10,165 bases of DNA from Candidatus Aminicenantota bacterium. GTDB lineage: Bacteria; Acidobacteriota; Aminicenantia; UBA2199. Position 1 is the first letter of the stretch; every line of letters begins with the position of its first letter. The stretch lies in the NCBI GenBank assembly GCA_020355945.1, contig CP070627.1, positions 1,021,864 to 1,032,028 of the forward strand, read 5' to 3'. Positions 1-6,728 of this stretch are shown here, in pieces. A program made the translations under genes and the position numbers. The notes under the pieces are model-generated. The model was given only the letters and a program-made list of their open reading frames with translations, was not told the origin of the DNA and did not search any database.

Positions 1-45
1 TGGCTATCTTTTTCTTCGCGTTCCTTCGCGTATCTTCGCGGCTAA
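1..45 (-). repeat. Interspersed TTAGCC-GCGAAG repeat element, copy 1
   Basis: Read on the minus strand, this segment begins TTAGCCGCGAAG and carries three CGCGAAG units at a 10-base period. On the plus strand these are CTTCGCG at 14-20, 24-30 and 34-40. It ends in an A-rich stretch and TAGCCA at the window edge, so it may continue outside. A related element lies at 5260-5336 in the opposite orientation. This copy sits 3' of the large secreted-protein gene and no hairpin plus T-run terminator is visible in it. Such CACGAAG-type elements are known to me as dispersed noncoding repeats in several environmental bacterial genomes; their function is unknown. Confidence 0.6.
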
Positions 46-73
46 AATTAAACGGTGGATTTAGGCGGCGGGG

Positions 74-3000
74 TTAAAACCTCGTTATGATCCGGACGAT
101 TATATCTATTCGTCTCAATAAACCGTCCTGTACCTTCACGATAAAATTCAACCGGTACACCCCTACAAACCCGGGCCCCGGCTGCCAATAGAAGGTTCTT
201 GTTTGTGCATCAAGAGTTGAGCCAATGGGCAGAGGTCTAAATTGATGGCCTACCACCATATACCCGGTAATTACCGAGATTTCAGATGCAAACCGGATTT
301 CAACGCGCTCAAGTTCCTTAACTTTTATATAGGTTATACCCTTATCACCAGGATATATTCTATATGGTTTCACATTATCCCCATACCCCTTCCTGATCCG
401 TAAGGGAGTATGAATATCCACAGGCAAGGCGTTGATATCTTCACTTTTTTTGGTCAATTTTTTTTGATTGCTCTTCGAGGTATCCAGTTGAGAGTACCAT
501 GCTGTGCTGTTCCGGATGAAAAAATACCTGCTGCCGATCCCGTCTTTGTTTCCTGCAGAGTCCTCTGCACTCCAACAAATTGAATGGATACCATTCTCAT
601 ATTGGGTGGTATTTAAATAAAAATAGCCGCAGGCCCCATTACTGTTGAAATAGCCGGGGAATAAACCGGCAATATCAGCCCTATAAACGTTATAGACGGG
701 ATGGCCCAGGTTAACACCGTTGACCCACACATTTATGGTTGAACCGTCTGTGGGGATGCTGTTAGGCTGTGGGGTTAACACCCACCCCCAGTTTGTGAAC
801 TGTTTGCCGGAAGCAGCACCACCCTGGGTGGGTGTATCAATGGCACCAAAGGGTTTGACTGCATTGGCATTATCACAGGTAATGGTTTTGGTTCCCAGGG
901 TGAGGTAATTCCCCTCGTTGTCTGTGGCCTTTGCATAAAGAGTAAACGTACCGTTGCCCTGGTCAGGCAAAAAGTTAGTCAACATCATATAGCCCCAACC
1001 GGCTTTGTAATTATTCGGATAGCCGGGATAGGCTTGTTCCACATCCGGGCGCGCGCCCTCTATAAATACCGCATTTCCAATAAAAACAAGTTTCTTCCCT
1101 TGTCCAAGATATATCTCCAACCTGTTCACCCGGATGTCATCCAGGGCCCATCCTGTTACCGGGATGGAACCGGTAATACCTGTGGTTCCGTCTGCCGGTG
1201 TCTCGAAATAACCGAAAGGGGCACTGGTTAAACCGGGTTTGTAAACAGTCATATTTACATTTACAATTTGGGGGGAATTGTGAGCACTGTGATCGGTAAT
1301 GGATATGGTACCGGTAGTATTTCCCGGGGATAAGCCAGTGGGATTAACGGTGATTGTTACATCCCCTGGACCGCTGCCGGCGGAAGGACTGACCTGGATC
1401 CAGGATTCATTGGGTTCCGCGGTCCAGTTTAAAATCCCGGTACCGCTGTTGGAAATCCGCAGGACCTGGCTGTCAGTGACATGGCCTCCGCTGCTGGCAA
1501 AGTTGAACAGGGTTTTATCCAATGAAATAAGCGGTTCGGGAGCGGGTATATATTCATAACACCCGATATCGTATGCATTACCCTGGGGACGTGAAGTACC
1601 TTCCAGGTCTTTGGTTACCGTGTCAATGGTTTTCCCGGCATCCACCACCGGGGAATTTTCCATTGGTTTGAATTCCGGGGTAAGGACCGGGTCCTGGACC
1701 AGGGCATTAGTCCCCACCACCGGGTCGCTGTTGTTGTAGAAAAGATTGGTATCCGCGGTAATGGTGCTGGCACCAGGGGCAGCGTTGTTATATATGCCTG
1801 TGGTATGGCCAGCTATCAAGTTATTGGTGAGTACCAATGAAACATAATCACCCACATAAATCCCTTCACCGCCGTTCCCCCGGTTATTATCCGCCAGGGT
1901 GTTATGAAGCATGGTGCAGTCAATGGTTTTAACCTGGTTAGAGCTTAAATAGCCGTTTAGATATATTCCGCCTTCTGCACTGTTGGCATTGTTATTTACC
2001 AACAGGTTGTTGGTCATGCGGAAGTTTTCCCCTCCATTGGCGAAAATTGCCCCTCCCCGGCCATTTCCTTTTTCAGAAGCGATATTTTCAATAAAGCGGT
2101 TCTGTTCCAGGTTGACATTCGCCGCTTCCCGGAGGTATAACCCGCCCCCCTCTCCTTCTCCTCCGGTGCTGGCAATATTGTTCCTGAAAATATTATTAAA
2201 AACGTTTACTTCATAGGCAGGGCTGTTGGCTAACAGGTAGAGTCCTCCACCCCATCCTGTACCTTGAGTATTAGTATTTGCGGTATTTCCTTCGACCAGG
2301 CAATTCCTGATATCCACCCGTTTATGGATTTTGGTGTGATTGATGCCTATCCCCCCTCCCTCAACACCGGCGGCAGACTTTCCGCGATTATTGGTAATCG
2401 TACAATTTGAAATAATGACTTTTGCATTTTGAATGTAAATTCCCCCCCCGCCAGCCCCCTGGTTTTCCTGGCCCACAGCGGCATTCCCGGTTATCATGCA
2501 ATTCCTGGCGGCAAACGTACCACCCTTCACCAGGATACCACCACCGTAATTTGCTTCTCCGTGACGAATGGTAACCCCAGATATAAGAACCCTCCCGCTG
2601 CTGATATGAAACACCCGGTCGTTGTGATTACCATCTATAATAGTAGAATCCGGTCCAGCACCCTGGATAGTTATTTTGGAATTGATATCCAGGTCACCTC
2701 CGGCATTGTTGTCCTCTTCCCTTGTCCCGGTTAGATAATAAGTCCCGGCAGGTAAAATAATAACAGCATCTTTCAAGTGATTATTGTTGGCCTGGTCAAT
2801 GGCTGCTCTTAAAGTGCCGGGCCCACTGCTGCTGCTGTTTGTAACCTGGTAGGTTTCCGTTATTGATTGGTAATACTCATAGGGAGTGATAAATACAACT
2901 TCTTTTTGCTCCAGGAAATCAATGATCTTTTCAAACTCCTCCCCACGGTTATCATCCCAAAAACCCGGATGTATTTGCAAAGCCAGGTAATCATATTGAT

Positions 3001-3616
3001 CCAATTTATCCTGGTTGTATCTCTTTACAAATTCATCATAATCCGGGTGCATAATGGGAAATTCAATATTACCTTTTCTTTCCAGGCACAATTTCACCGA
3101 ATCTGTTTTACCGTAGTACCATATTTTGATTTCCTCGATATCTGCCAGGGCTTGTGATGTAGTTTCATCAATTTCATTACATGGAGCACCAAACGTATGA
3201 ATGGTGATACTCAGTTTATCTTTGAATAAACGTTGGGTTTCCTGTAAATGACTTAATTGATCTTCATAAGGGCTGCCATTAAATTCACTTATACCTTGAT
3301 CGTAACAATCATGAGTTAATCCATGGTTCCAAAACTCGATGTTATTATTCCCGGAGAGTAATTTTATCCAGTCACATAATGACTCCTTATGAAGATCTTT
3401 GCCGACTACCCCTAAACTTACTTTTATTTTCTTATTTTCAATATATGTGATAAATCTTGTCCATTTCTCCGAGAGAACAAAGTCATCGGCTTTTATAATA
3501 ATTACTTGATTTTTATTGTTTGCATGGAGGGGTAAATCACCTGGCAAGAAAAAGGAAAATAAAAAAAGGAAAAAAACAACCGCCACTGGTGGAACTTTCC
3601 GTATTTTCATTGTCAT
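74..3616 (-). CDS. Secreted multidomain protein: NodB-like deacetylase, right-handed beta-helix, BACON and Ig-like modules
   Basis: This 1180-residue protein starts with a basic N-terminus and a hydrophobic stretch (about residues 8-31), so it is probably exported. Residues 36-250 look like a NodB-type polysaccharide deacetylase. They carry a KADD acidic motif (D44, D45), WNHGLTH with likely metal ligands H98 and H102, and LQIHPG with H216; the usual RPP motif is altered to FGAP (142-145). Residues 257-690 form a parallel beta-helix with recurrent GGGI/GGGL turns, opening with a GTLRAAID motif and closing with DAG and YDIGCYEY, as in choice-of-anchor Q type proteins. Residues 696-792 resemble a BACON domain, 800-915 and 920-1036 are two Ig-like modules, and 1095-1180 is cadherin-like (GSTLD, FYWQPGPGF). 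GAGGG lies 7 bases before the ATG, which supports this start over the ATG two codons later. The ATG overlaps the upstream stop as ATGA. I infer binding or N/O-deacetylation of an extracellular glycan. Domain calls are by eye; catalytic activity is uncertain because of the altered motif. Confidence 0.85.
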   Translation of the reverse strand: MTMKIRKVPPVAVVFFLFLFSFFLPGDLPLHANNKNQVIIIKADDFVLSEKWTRFITYIENKKIKVSLGVVGKDLHKESLCDWIKLLSGNNNIEFWNHGLTHDCYDQGISEFNGSPYEDQLSHLQETQRLFKDKLSITIHTFGAPCNEIDETTSQALADIEEIKIWYYGKTDSVKLCLERKGNIEFPIMHPDYDEFVKRYNQDKLDQYDYLALQIHPGFWDDNRGEEFEKIIDFLEQKEVVFITPYEYYQSITETYQVTNSSSSGPGTLRAAIDQANNNHLKDAVIILPAGTYYLTGTREEDNNAGGDLDINSKITIQGAGPDSTIIDGNHNDRVFHISSGRVLISGVTIRHGEANYGGGILVKGGTFAARNCMITGNAAVGQENQGAGGGGIYIQNAKVIISNCTITNNRGKSAAGVEGGGIGINHTKIHKRVDIRNCLVEGNTANTNTQGTGWGGGLYLLANSPAYEVNVFNNIFRNNIASTGGEGEGGGLYLREAANVNLEQNRFIENIASEKGNGRGGAIFANGGENFRMTNNLLVNNNANSAEGGIYLNGYLSSNQVKTIDCTMLHNTLADNNRGNGGEGIYVGDYVSLVLTNNLIAGHTTGIYNNAAPGASTITADTNLFYNNSDPVVGTNALVQDPVLTPEFKPMENSPVVDAGKTIDTVTKDLEGTSRPQGNAYDIGCYEYIPAPEPLISLDKTLFNFASSGGHVTDSQVLRISNSGTGILNWTAEPNESWIQVSPSAGSGPGDVTITVNPTGLSPGNTTGTISITDHSAHNSPQIVNVNMTVYKPGLTSAPFGYFETPADGTTGITGSIPVTGWALDDIRVNRLEIYLGQGKKLVFIGNAVFIEGARPDVEQAYPGYPNNYKAGWGYMMLTNFLPDQGNGTFTLYAKATDNEGNYLTLGTKTITCDNANAVKPFGAIDTPTQGGAASGKQFTNWGWVLTPQPNSIPTDGSTINVWVNGVNLGHPVYNVYRADIAGLFPGYFNSNGACGYFYLNTTQYENGIHSICWSAEDSAGNKDGIGSRYFFIRNSTAWYSQLDTSKSNQKKLTKKSEDINALPVDIHTPLRIRKGYGDNVKPYRIYPGDKGITYIKVKELERVEIRFASEISVITGYMVVGHQFRPLPIGSTLDAQTRTFYWQPGPGFVGVYRLNFIVKVQDGLLRRIDIIVRIITRF

Positions 3617-5226
3617 TCCAATTCCCTCAATAACAGGCCGATGACTAAAAATTTACCAATATCATTATCCCTCATATCTTCAATTTTTAAATCTTTATTA
3701 ATAATCCCGTACTCTTTTAAAAGGGGTATTTGATTTTTAAATATATCCAGGCCTGCCACTTTTTTGAAAATCCCGGGGTCTGTCGGGCTTTCTTGAAAAT
3801 ATGTCTTTTTTAATATTTTACGTAAAATTTGCTTGGTCAGCCTTTTTTGTTTGTCAAGCATGTATCCGACAAGATCTTTTAGCTTGTCACTGATTTTCGA
3901 TGAGCATGTCACGCCTTCATTGGTTTTTATTTTTGAGATGATTGGGCAATATGTTGAAATGATCTCTCGATGAAAATTATTGAAAAATCGCTTTCTCCGC
4001 TTTAAACCAAAACCGAATCTCACTAAATCCAACTCCAGTAACGGTGCGTACGTATCGAGTATTTGGCTGCCAATGGTAACAAACGTACCTTTGCTGCCTT
4101 GATCTTTATAGTTGTAACTAACATTATCATACGTCTGCGTATTGGTCTCCGCTTGATATTCATATAATTTTTTTATAGTATTGTCTCTCAAATTTTGAGA
4201 GATGAGTTTTGTTTGATCTCCCAATTGATCATGGGGGTAAATGAGCGGTTCGAATCTTAAGTCGTATAGTTTCTCAATATTCCCCCTTTTTTTATGGTAG
4301 AACGGGAAGTCTTGTAACCACCAATAATCCTTATACAATGATCCTCCTGCGCCGTTTATTTGAACATCGATGCCTCTCTCTTTTCTCTGCAGTATCAATT
4401 GGTGTTTCCGGTGATAGCTCACCAGGTCAATTTGGGCGTCCGTTAGATAAAAAAAATCCTTTAAAAACTCATCGGTTATGTCCTCAATATTATGGTAGGA
4501 CACAAAAAAATCCTTTTTAAGGACATGGGAAATATCCCTGGCAATTTCGATATCCTTATGCCCTTTTATACCGCTGACAGCCAATTCAAAATCTGCATTT
4601 AAATAGGTCATTAAACTGACCAGGAGCCTTGAATCTGTCCCCCCGGTTAGATCAAAAGAAATTTTCTTTTCTTTTACGGCTTCATAAAAGCCCTTAAAAA
4701 AATCAATTATATCCAGGTCTATCGGTTGATTGATTTTTTCCAGTCCTTTATCTTCTATTATTTGCTCATGGTTTTGATTGGATGCGATTATTTTATTTTT
4801 ATCGATTCTACTAATGTTTTCAAAAAACGTATGATCAAAATAAATAAATCCGAAATGAAGAAATCCCACGATGGCATTGAAATTTAATTTTGAGCGGTCA
4901 AAATTCAAATATCTTGCCAATTCCAGGAGTGAATTGGAAATCACGTTTTCATGGATAAAGGCCTTAAAAATACCGGTGTTATCTATAAAAAAATATTTGT
5001 AGTTATTGGTTTTGTTAATGATAAAGATAAAAAAATGTCCTCTTATATCGGCTGTATTATTGATTTTATTATTTTTAATTCCTGTCAGGATTTTTTTTAT
5101 GGATTCAATGCCGCTTTTGATATAAGGAATATAAATAACTCCTTGAAAATACACCTGGAACTCCTGGTTTTCGTAATAGTTTACGTCCGGACTTTTGGAT
5201 TTTACGATCCCGTTTTCAATGATCAT
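3613..5226 (-). CDS. Asparagine-synthase-like ATP-dependent enzyme without the glutaminase Cys
   Basis: This 537-residue protein has the two-domain layout of class II glutamine-dependent asparagine synthetases. The N-terminal part (about 1-170) keeps Ntn-like strands (RGHFFIFII, then FFIDNTGIFKAF at 79-90), but residue 2 is Ile instead of the Cys nucleophile. The synthase half carries the PP-loop FDLTGGTDSR (191-200), matching SGGxDS, which binds ATP for adenylation. The second signature is NGAGGSLYKDYW (291-302), where AsnB proteins usually have GDGGDE followed by a FGGY-type stretch, so the Asp and Glu are missing. Relatives in polysaccharide clusters are thought to make amide bonds, but the substrate here is unknown and asparagine synthesis is unlikely. 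AGGA lies 9 bases before the ATG across an A-run. The gene overlaps the next by ATGA, which suggests translational coupling. Its sequence is visibly more AT-rich than the distal secreted-protein gene or the acetyltransferase, a possible sign of separate acquisition. Confidence 0.85.
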   Translation of the reverse strand: MIIENGIVKSKSPDVNYYENQEFQVYFQGVIYIPYIKSGIESIKKILTGIKNNKINNTADIRGHFFIFIINKTNNYKYFFIDNTGIFKAFIHENVISNSLLELARYLNFDRSKLNFNAIVGFLHFGFIYFDHTFFENISRIDKNKIIASNQNHEQIIEDKGLEKINQPIDLDIIDFFKGFYEAVKEKKISFDLTGGTDSRLLVSLMTYLNADFELAVSGIKGHKDIEIARDISHVLKKDFFVSYHNIEDITDEFLKDFFYLTDAQIDLVSYHRKHQLILQRKERGIDVQINGAGGSLYKDYWWLQDFPFYHKKRGNIEKLYDLRFEPLIYPHDQLGDQTKLISQNLRDNTIKKLYEYQAETNTQTYDNVSYNYKDQGSKGTFVTIGSQILDTYAPLLELDLVRFGFGLKRRKRFFNNFHREIISTYCPIISKIKTNEGVTCSSKISDKLKDLVGYMLDKQKRLTKQILRKILKKTYFQESPTDPGIFKKVAGLDIFKNQIPLLKEYGIINKDLKIEDMRDNDIGKFLVIGLLLRELE

Positions 5227-5259
5227 TTTTTTTTATCCTATTATGAAAGAACTAAAAAA

Positions 5260-5336
5260 TTAGCCACGAAGTTACAGTGAAGCATGAAGGGACACGAAGA
5301 AAAAAAAATCTGTGTAATCTGCGTAATCTGTGGTTT
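5260..5336 (+). repeat. Interspersed TTAGCC-ACGAAG repeat element, copy 2, with 9-base tandem units
   Basis: The element starts TTAGCCACGAAG at 5260-5271 and has a further GACACGAAGA at 5291-5300 followed by an A-run. It ends in three 9-base tandem units, ATCTGTGTA (5308-5316), ATCTGCGTA (5317-5325) and ATCTGTGGT (5326-5334). It fills most of the 176-base gap between the acetyltransferase and asparagine-synthase-like genes and is in inverted orientation relative to the copy at 1-45. Open frames across it encode low-complexity, basic, repeat-derived peptides and are not credible genes. The rest of the gap (5337-5402) holds a small GAGGC-TGCG-GCCTC hairpin (5359-5372) with no T-run. Confidence 0.65.
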
Positions 5337-5402
5337 CTTATTTTCATACGTCTCCGGCGAGGCTGCGGCCTCATGAGGGGCTGCTTTGAAATTAATCCAC
5401 TA

Positions 5403-6056
5403 TTACTTTTTTGTATTTTTTCGCAAGAATGCTGCAGGATTTCCTGCCACAACCGTATAGGCGTCTACATTGCGAATCACCACTGAACCGGCGCCGATAA
5501 TGGTATGTTCGGCAATATAAATATTGTTGATAATAGAGGCCCCCAGGCCGATCCAACTGGAATGGCCCACCTGGACGCCGCCGCCCAGGTGTGCGCCGGG
5601 GGAGAGATGCACAAAATCGCCAATGATGCAGTCATGATCGATACTAACCGCAGTATTAACAATACAGTGGTTCCCAACCCGGGTGCCGGGGTTAATCACA
5701 CTGTTGGCCATTACCACGGTGCCTGGTCCAATCGTAACATCATTGCCCAGTTGTGCTGCTGGATGAATAGCTGTGCCAAAACAAAACCCTGCCGCGTCCA
5801 GTTCTTGCTGGATTTGCTGTCGCTTGTTGTTATCCCCCACTCCAATAATAACCGAAAATGCTTGTTTTTTTGTCTGTTCGATTAAATAACTGCCACCTCC
5901 CCAAACAGGGTATCCGCAAAAGGATTTGTCTTGGAGGTTTTCATTATCATCTACAAAGGCCAGGACTTTTTTTCCACTTTTATCAACAATATCGGCAATC
6001 ACTTTCCCATGGCCGCTGGCACCATAGATGACCACATTTTTATCTTTGACATTCAT
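5403..6056 (-). CDS. NeuD/PglD-like sugar O- or N-acyltransferase (left-handed beta-helix)
   Basis: From the ATG at 6056 the product is 217 residues, the usual length for the NeuD/PglD family. These cytoplasmic enzymes transfer an acetyl group from acetyl-CoA to an amino- or hydroxy-sugar used in surface glycans. Residues 7-36 form a Rossmann-like start with VVIYGASGHGKVI (8-20) and FVDD (34-37). IHPAAQLG at 97-104 opens the hexapeptide-repeat region, which runs to VVAGNPAA (202-209). SIDHDC contains H141, the position of the catalytic base in PglD. A GTG at 6125 would add 23 residues in frame, but that extension looks noncoding and has no Shine-Dalgarno, and family members normally begin just before the GxxGHG strand. 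No strong Shine-Dalgarno precedes 6056 either, so coupling to the small ORF ending at 6064 is possible. The exact donor and sugar cannot be read from sequence. Confidence 0.88.
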   Translation of the reverse strand: MNVKDKNVVIYGASGHGKVIADIVDKSGKKVLAFVDDNENLQDKSFCGYPVWGGGSYLIEQTKKQAFSVIIGVGDNNKRQQIQQELDAAGFCFGTAIHPAAQLGNDVTIGPGTVVMANSVINPGTRVGNHCIVNTAVSIDHDCIIGDFVHLSPGAHLGGGVQVGHSSWIGLGASIINNIYIAEHTIIGAGSVVIRNVDAYTVVAGNPAAFLRKNTKK

Positions 6057-6063
6057 GGTGTAT

Positions 6064-6213
6064 TCAATCAAAAGCTTTTGCAGGGGGGCCAATGGGCCAA
6101 TTTTTTTTGGTTTGACCTCCGGCACATTTGAACGGCGATATAAATTTGAGCAAGCTTCCGCCCTTTAGGCTTTCACTCAAAACCCACTTTACTAATCCAT
6201 TTGGCAATTTCAT
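6064..6213 (-). CDS. Possible 49-residue small protein upstream of the acetyltransferase
   Basis: An ATG at 6213 is preceded by AGGG at 6 bases and opens a 49-codon frame ending in TGA at 6066-6064, only 7 bases before the acetyltransferase ATG. It begins MKLPNGLVKWVLSES, contains a single Cys and ends WPIGPPAKAFD. It lies directly downstream of the promoter-like site at 6238-6266, so it would be the first frame of the leftward transcript. I do not recognise it. It could be a real small protein, a leader that couples translation into the acetyltransferase, or a fragment of a repeat or older gene. It also overlaps the alternative GTG extension of the acetyltransferase, and both cannot be right. 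Confidence 0.25.
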   Translation of the reverse strand: MKLPNGLVKWVLSESLKGGSLLKFISPFKCAGGQTKKNWPIGPPAKAFD

Positions 6214-6237
6214 CACTTGCCCTATTAAAAAAAACAT

Positions 6238-6266
6238 ATTTTAGCATATAAACTGAAATTTGTCAC
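6238..6266 (-). promoter_or_regulatory. Sigma70-like promoter for the leftward operon
   Basis: On the minus strand there is GTGACA (6266-6261), a 17-base spacer and TAAAAT (6243-6238). A TGC immediately upstream of the -10 makes it an extended -10 (TGnTAAAAT). Predicted start of transcription is near 6231, giving about 175 bases of leader to the acetyltransferase ATG or about 18 to the small ORF at 6213. Each hexamer matches consensus at 5 of 6 positions. Confidence 0.5.
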
Positions 6267-6325
6267 ATTTGAATAAAAATATTCAGCAATTTCTATTTTA
6301 GCCTTAAGCGAAAGAAATTTTGAAA

Positions 6326-6351
6326 GGGCGGACACGGAGGCCCGCCCCTAC
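6326..6351 (-). repeat. GTAGGGGC-type hairpin repeat, copy 1
   Basis: On the minus strand it begins GTAGGGGCGGGCC and closes with TCCGCCC. GGGCGG (6326-6331) pairs with CCGCCC (6342-6347) around a short loop. It matches the copy at 6395-6423 in its GTAGGGGC head and in the CTCYGTG loop core, but points the opposite way. Short palindromes of this kind, REP-like or non-autonomous, are dispersed in many environmental bacterial genomes. Mobility is inferred, not shown. Confidence 0.6.
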
Positions 6352-6394
6352 ACCCCTTAAAATCCCCGATAATCGGCAAATATTTACCGCATTT

Positions 6395-6423
6395 GTAGGG
6401 GCAACTCTCTGTGGTTGCCCCTA
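6395..6423 (+). repeat. GTAGGGGC-type hairpin repeat, copy 2
   Basis: TAGGGGCAAC (6396-6405) and GTTGCCCCTA (6414-6423) form a perfect 10-base-pair stem around an 8-base loop, TCTCTGTG. There is no T-run after it, so it is not a typical terminator. The loop and head match copy 1 while the stem bases differ in a compensatory way, as expected if the hairpin itself is maintained. Confidence 0.65.
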
Positions 6424-6551
6424 GATTTGCTAGAATTAGAATTGCTGGAAAATATTGATGGAGTATTGGCAAGTGAATGAATCCGAAAATAATCACAAAT
6501 AATTACAACCCACAACATTAAGATCCCTAAAAATAAAAAAAATGTAACTGG

Positions 6552-6565
6552 TATATTGCAATATA
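6552..6565. promoter_or_regulatory. 14-base perfect palindrome over the flippase promoter -35
   Basis: TATATTGCAATATA reads the same on both strands and is centred on the TTGCAA used as the -35 hexamer of the adjacent promoter. A dimeric regulator bound here would block RNA polymerase, so an operator role is a reasonable inference. AT-rich palindromes also arise by chance, and no regulator gene is in the window. Confidence 0.3.
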
Positions 6566-6584
6566 TGAATTTTTCTATTAAAAT
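6556..6584 (+). promoter_or_regulatory. Candidate sigma70-like promoter for the flippase-sulfotransferase operon
   Basis: TTGCAA (6556-6561), a 17-base spacer and TAAAAT (6579-6584). The -35 is weak (4 of 6) and the -10 is good (5 of 6); spacer and -10 are identical in form to the promoters at 6238-6266 and 9159-9187. The predicted start is at about 6591, which coincides with an ATG, and the flippase ATG is 134 bases further on. Confidence 0.4.
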
Positions 6585-6590
6585 TCCTCT

Positions 6591-6728
6591 ATGAGATTGA
6601 AGAATTCAAAACGAAAATCCTGTCAATTATGTCTCTGCTGCCAATGTTGTGTAATTTGGTGTTTCAGACAGTTCTTTAAAAGGGGAGGAGCAGTGGTTGA
6701 GAATTTCAAGGATATAGGAAATAGATGA
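6591..6728 (+). CDS. Possible 45-residue Cys-rich small ORF or leader overlapping the flippase start
   Basis: A frame of 45 codons from ATG 6591 has seven Cys between residues 11 and 24 (pattern CxxCxCCxCC, then C24) and ends in TGA at 6726-6728, overlapping the flippase ATG as ATGA. No Shine-Dalgarno precedes the ATG, but it lies where the promoter at 6556-6584 would start transcription, so it could be leaderless. In the same frame a GTG at 6693 follows a very strong purine stretch AGGGGAGGAG (6681-6690) by two bases and would give an 11-codon leader. Either version could couple ribosomes into the flippase. The Cys cluster may be a by-product of a TG-rich stretch. Function unknown. Confidence 0.2.
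   Translation: MRLKNSKRKSCQLCLCCQCCVIWCFRQFFKRGGAVVENFKDIGNR

Larger units (their letters stand above)
6267..6555. other. Divergent intergenic region without a gene
   Basis: This stretch between the leftward and rightward promoters holds two facing hairpin repeats (6326-6351 and 6395-6423) separated by about 43 bases that include CCGATAATCGG (6366-6376). Open frames crossing it run through the repeats and have no recognisable protein character. From 6424 to 6551 the sequence is AT-rich with only a weak promoter-like match (TTGGCA, 16 bases, AATAAT at 6466-6493). Confidence 0.6.

Noticed and set aside
720..3157. Several plus-strand open frames opposite the secreted protein gene
   Set aside because: They mirror the repetitive Gly/Asn-rich coding strand, lack Shine-Dalgarno sites and show no protein-like features.
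5359..5372. GAGGC-TGCG-GCCTC hairpin as a terminator between the acetyltransferase and the asparagine-synthase-like gene
   Set aside because: Only 5 base pairs and no T-run in either direction; the genes downstream appear to belong to the same unit.
5252..5452. Minus-strand open frame of 66 codons across the repeat next to the acetyltransferase end
   Set aside because: It is basic, low-complexity, translated mostly from the interspersed repeat, and overlaps the real gene.
6057..6125. N-terminal extension of the acetyltransferase to a GTG at 6125
   Set aside because: The 23 extra residues do not look like the family N-terminus, there is no Shine-Dalgarno, and the 217-residue form has the usual family length.
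6466..6493. Alternative flippase promoter TTGGCA, 16 bases, AATAAT
   Set aside because: The first base of the -10 is not T and the site is more than 200 bases from the gene; the site at 6556-6584 fits better.
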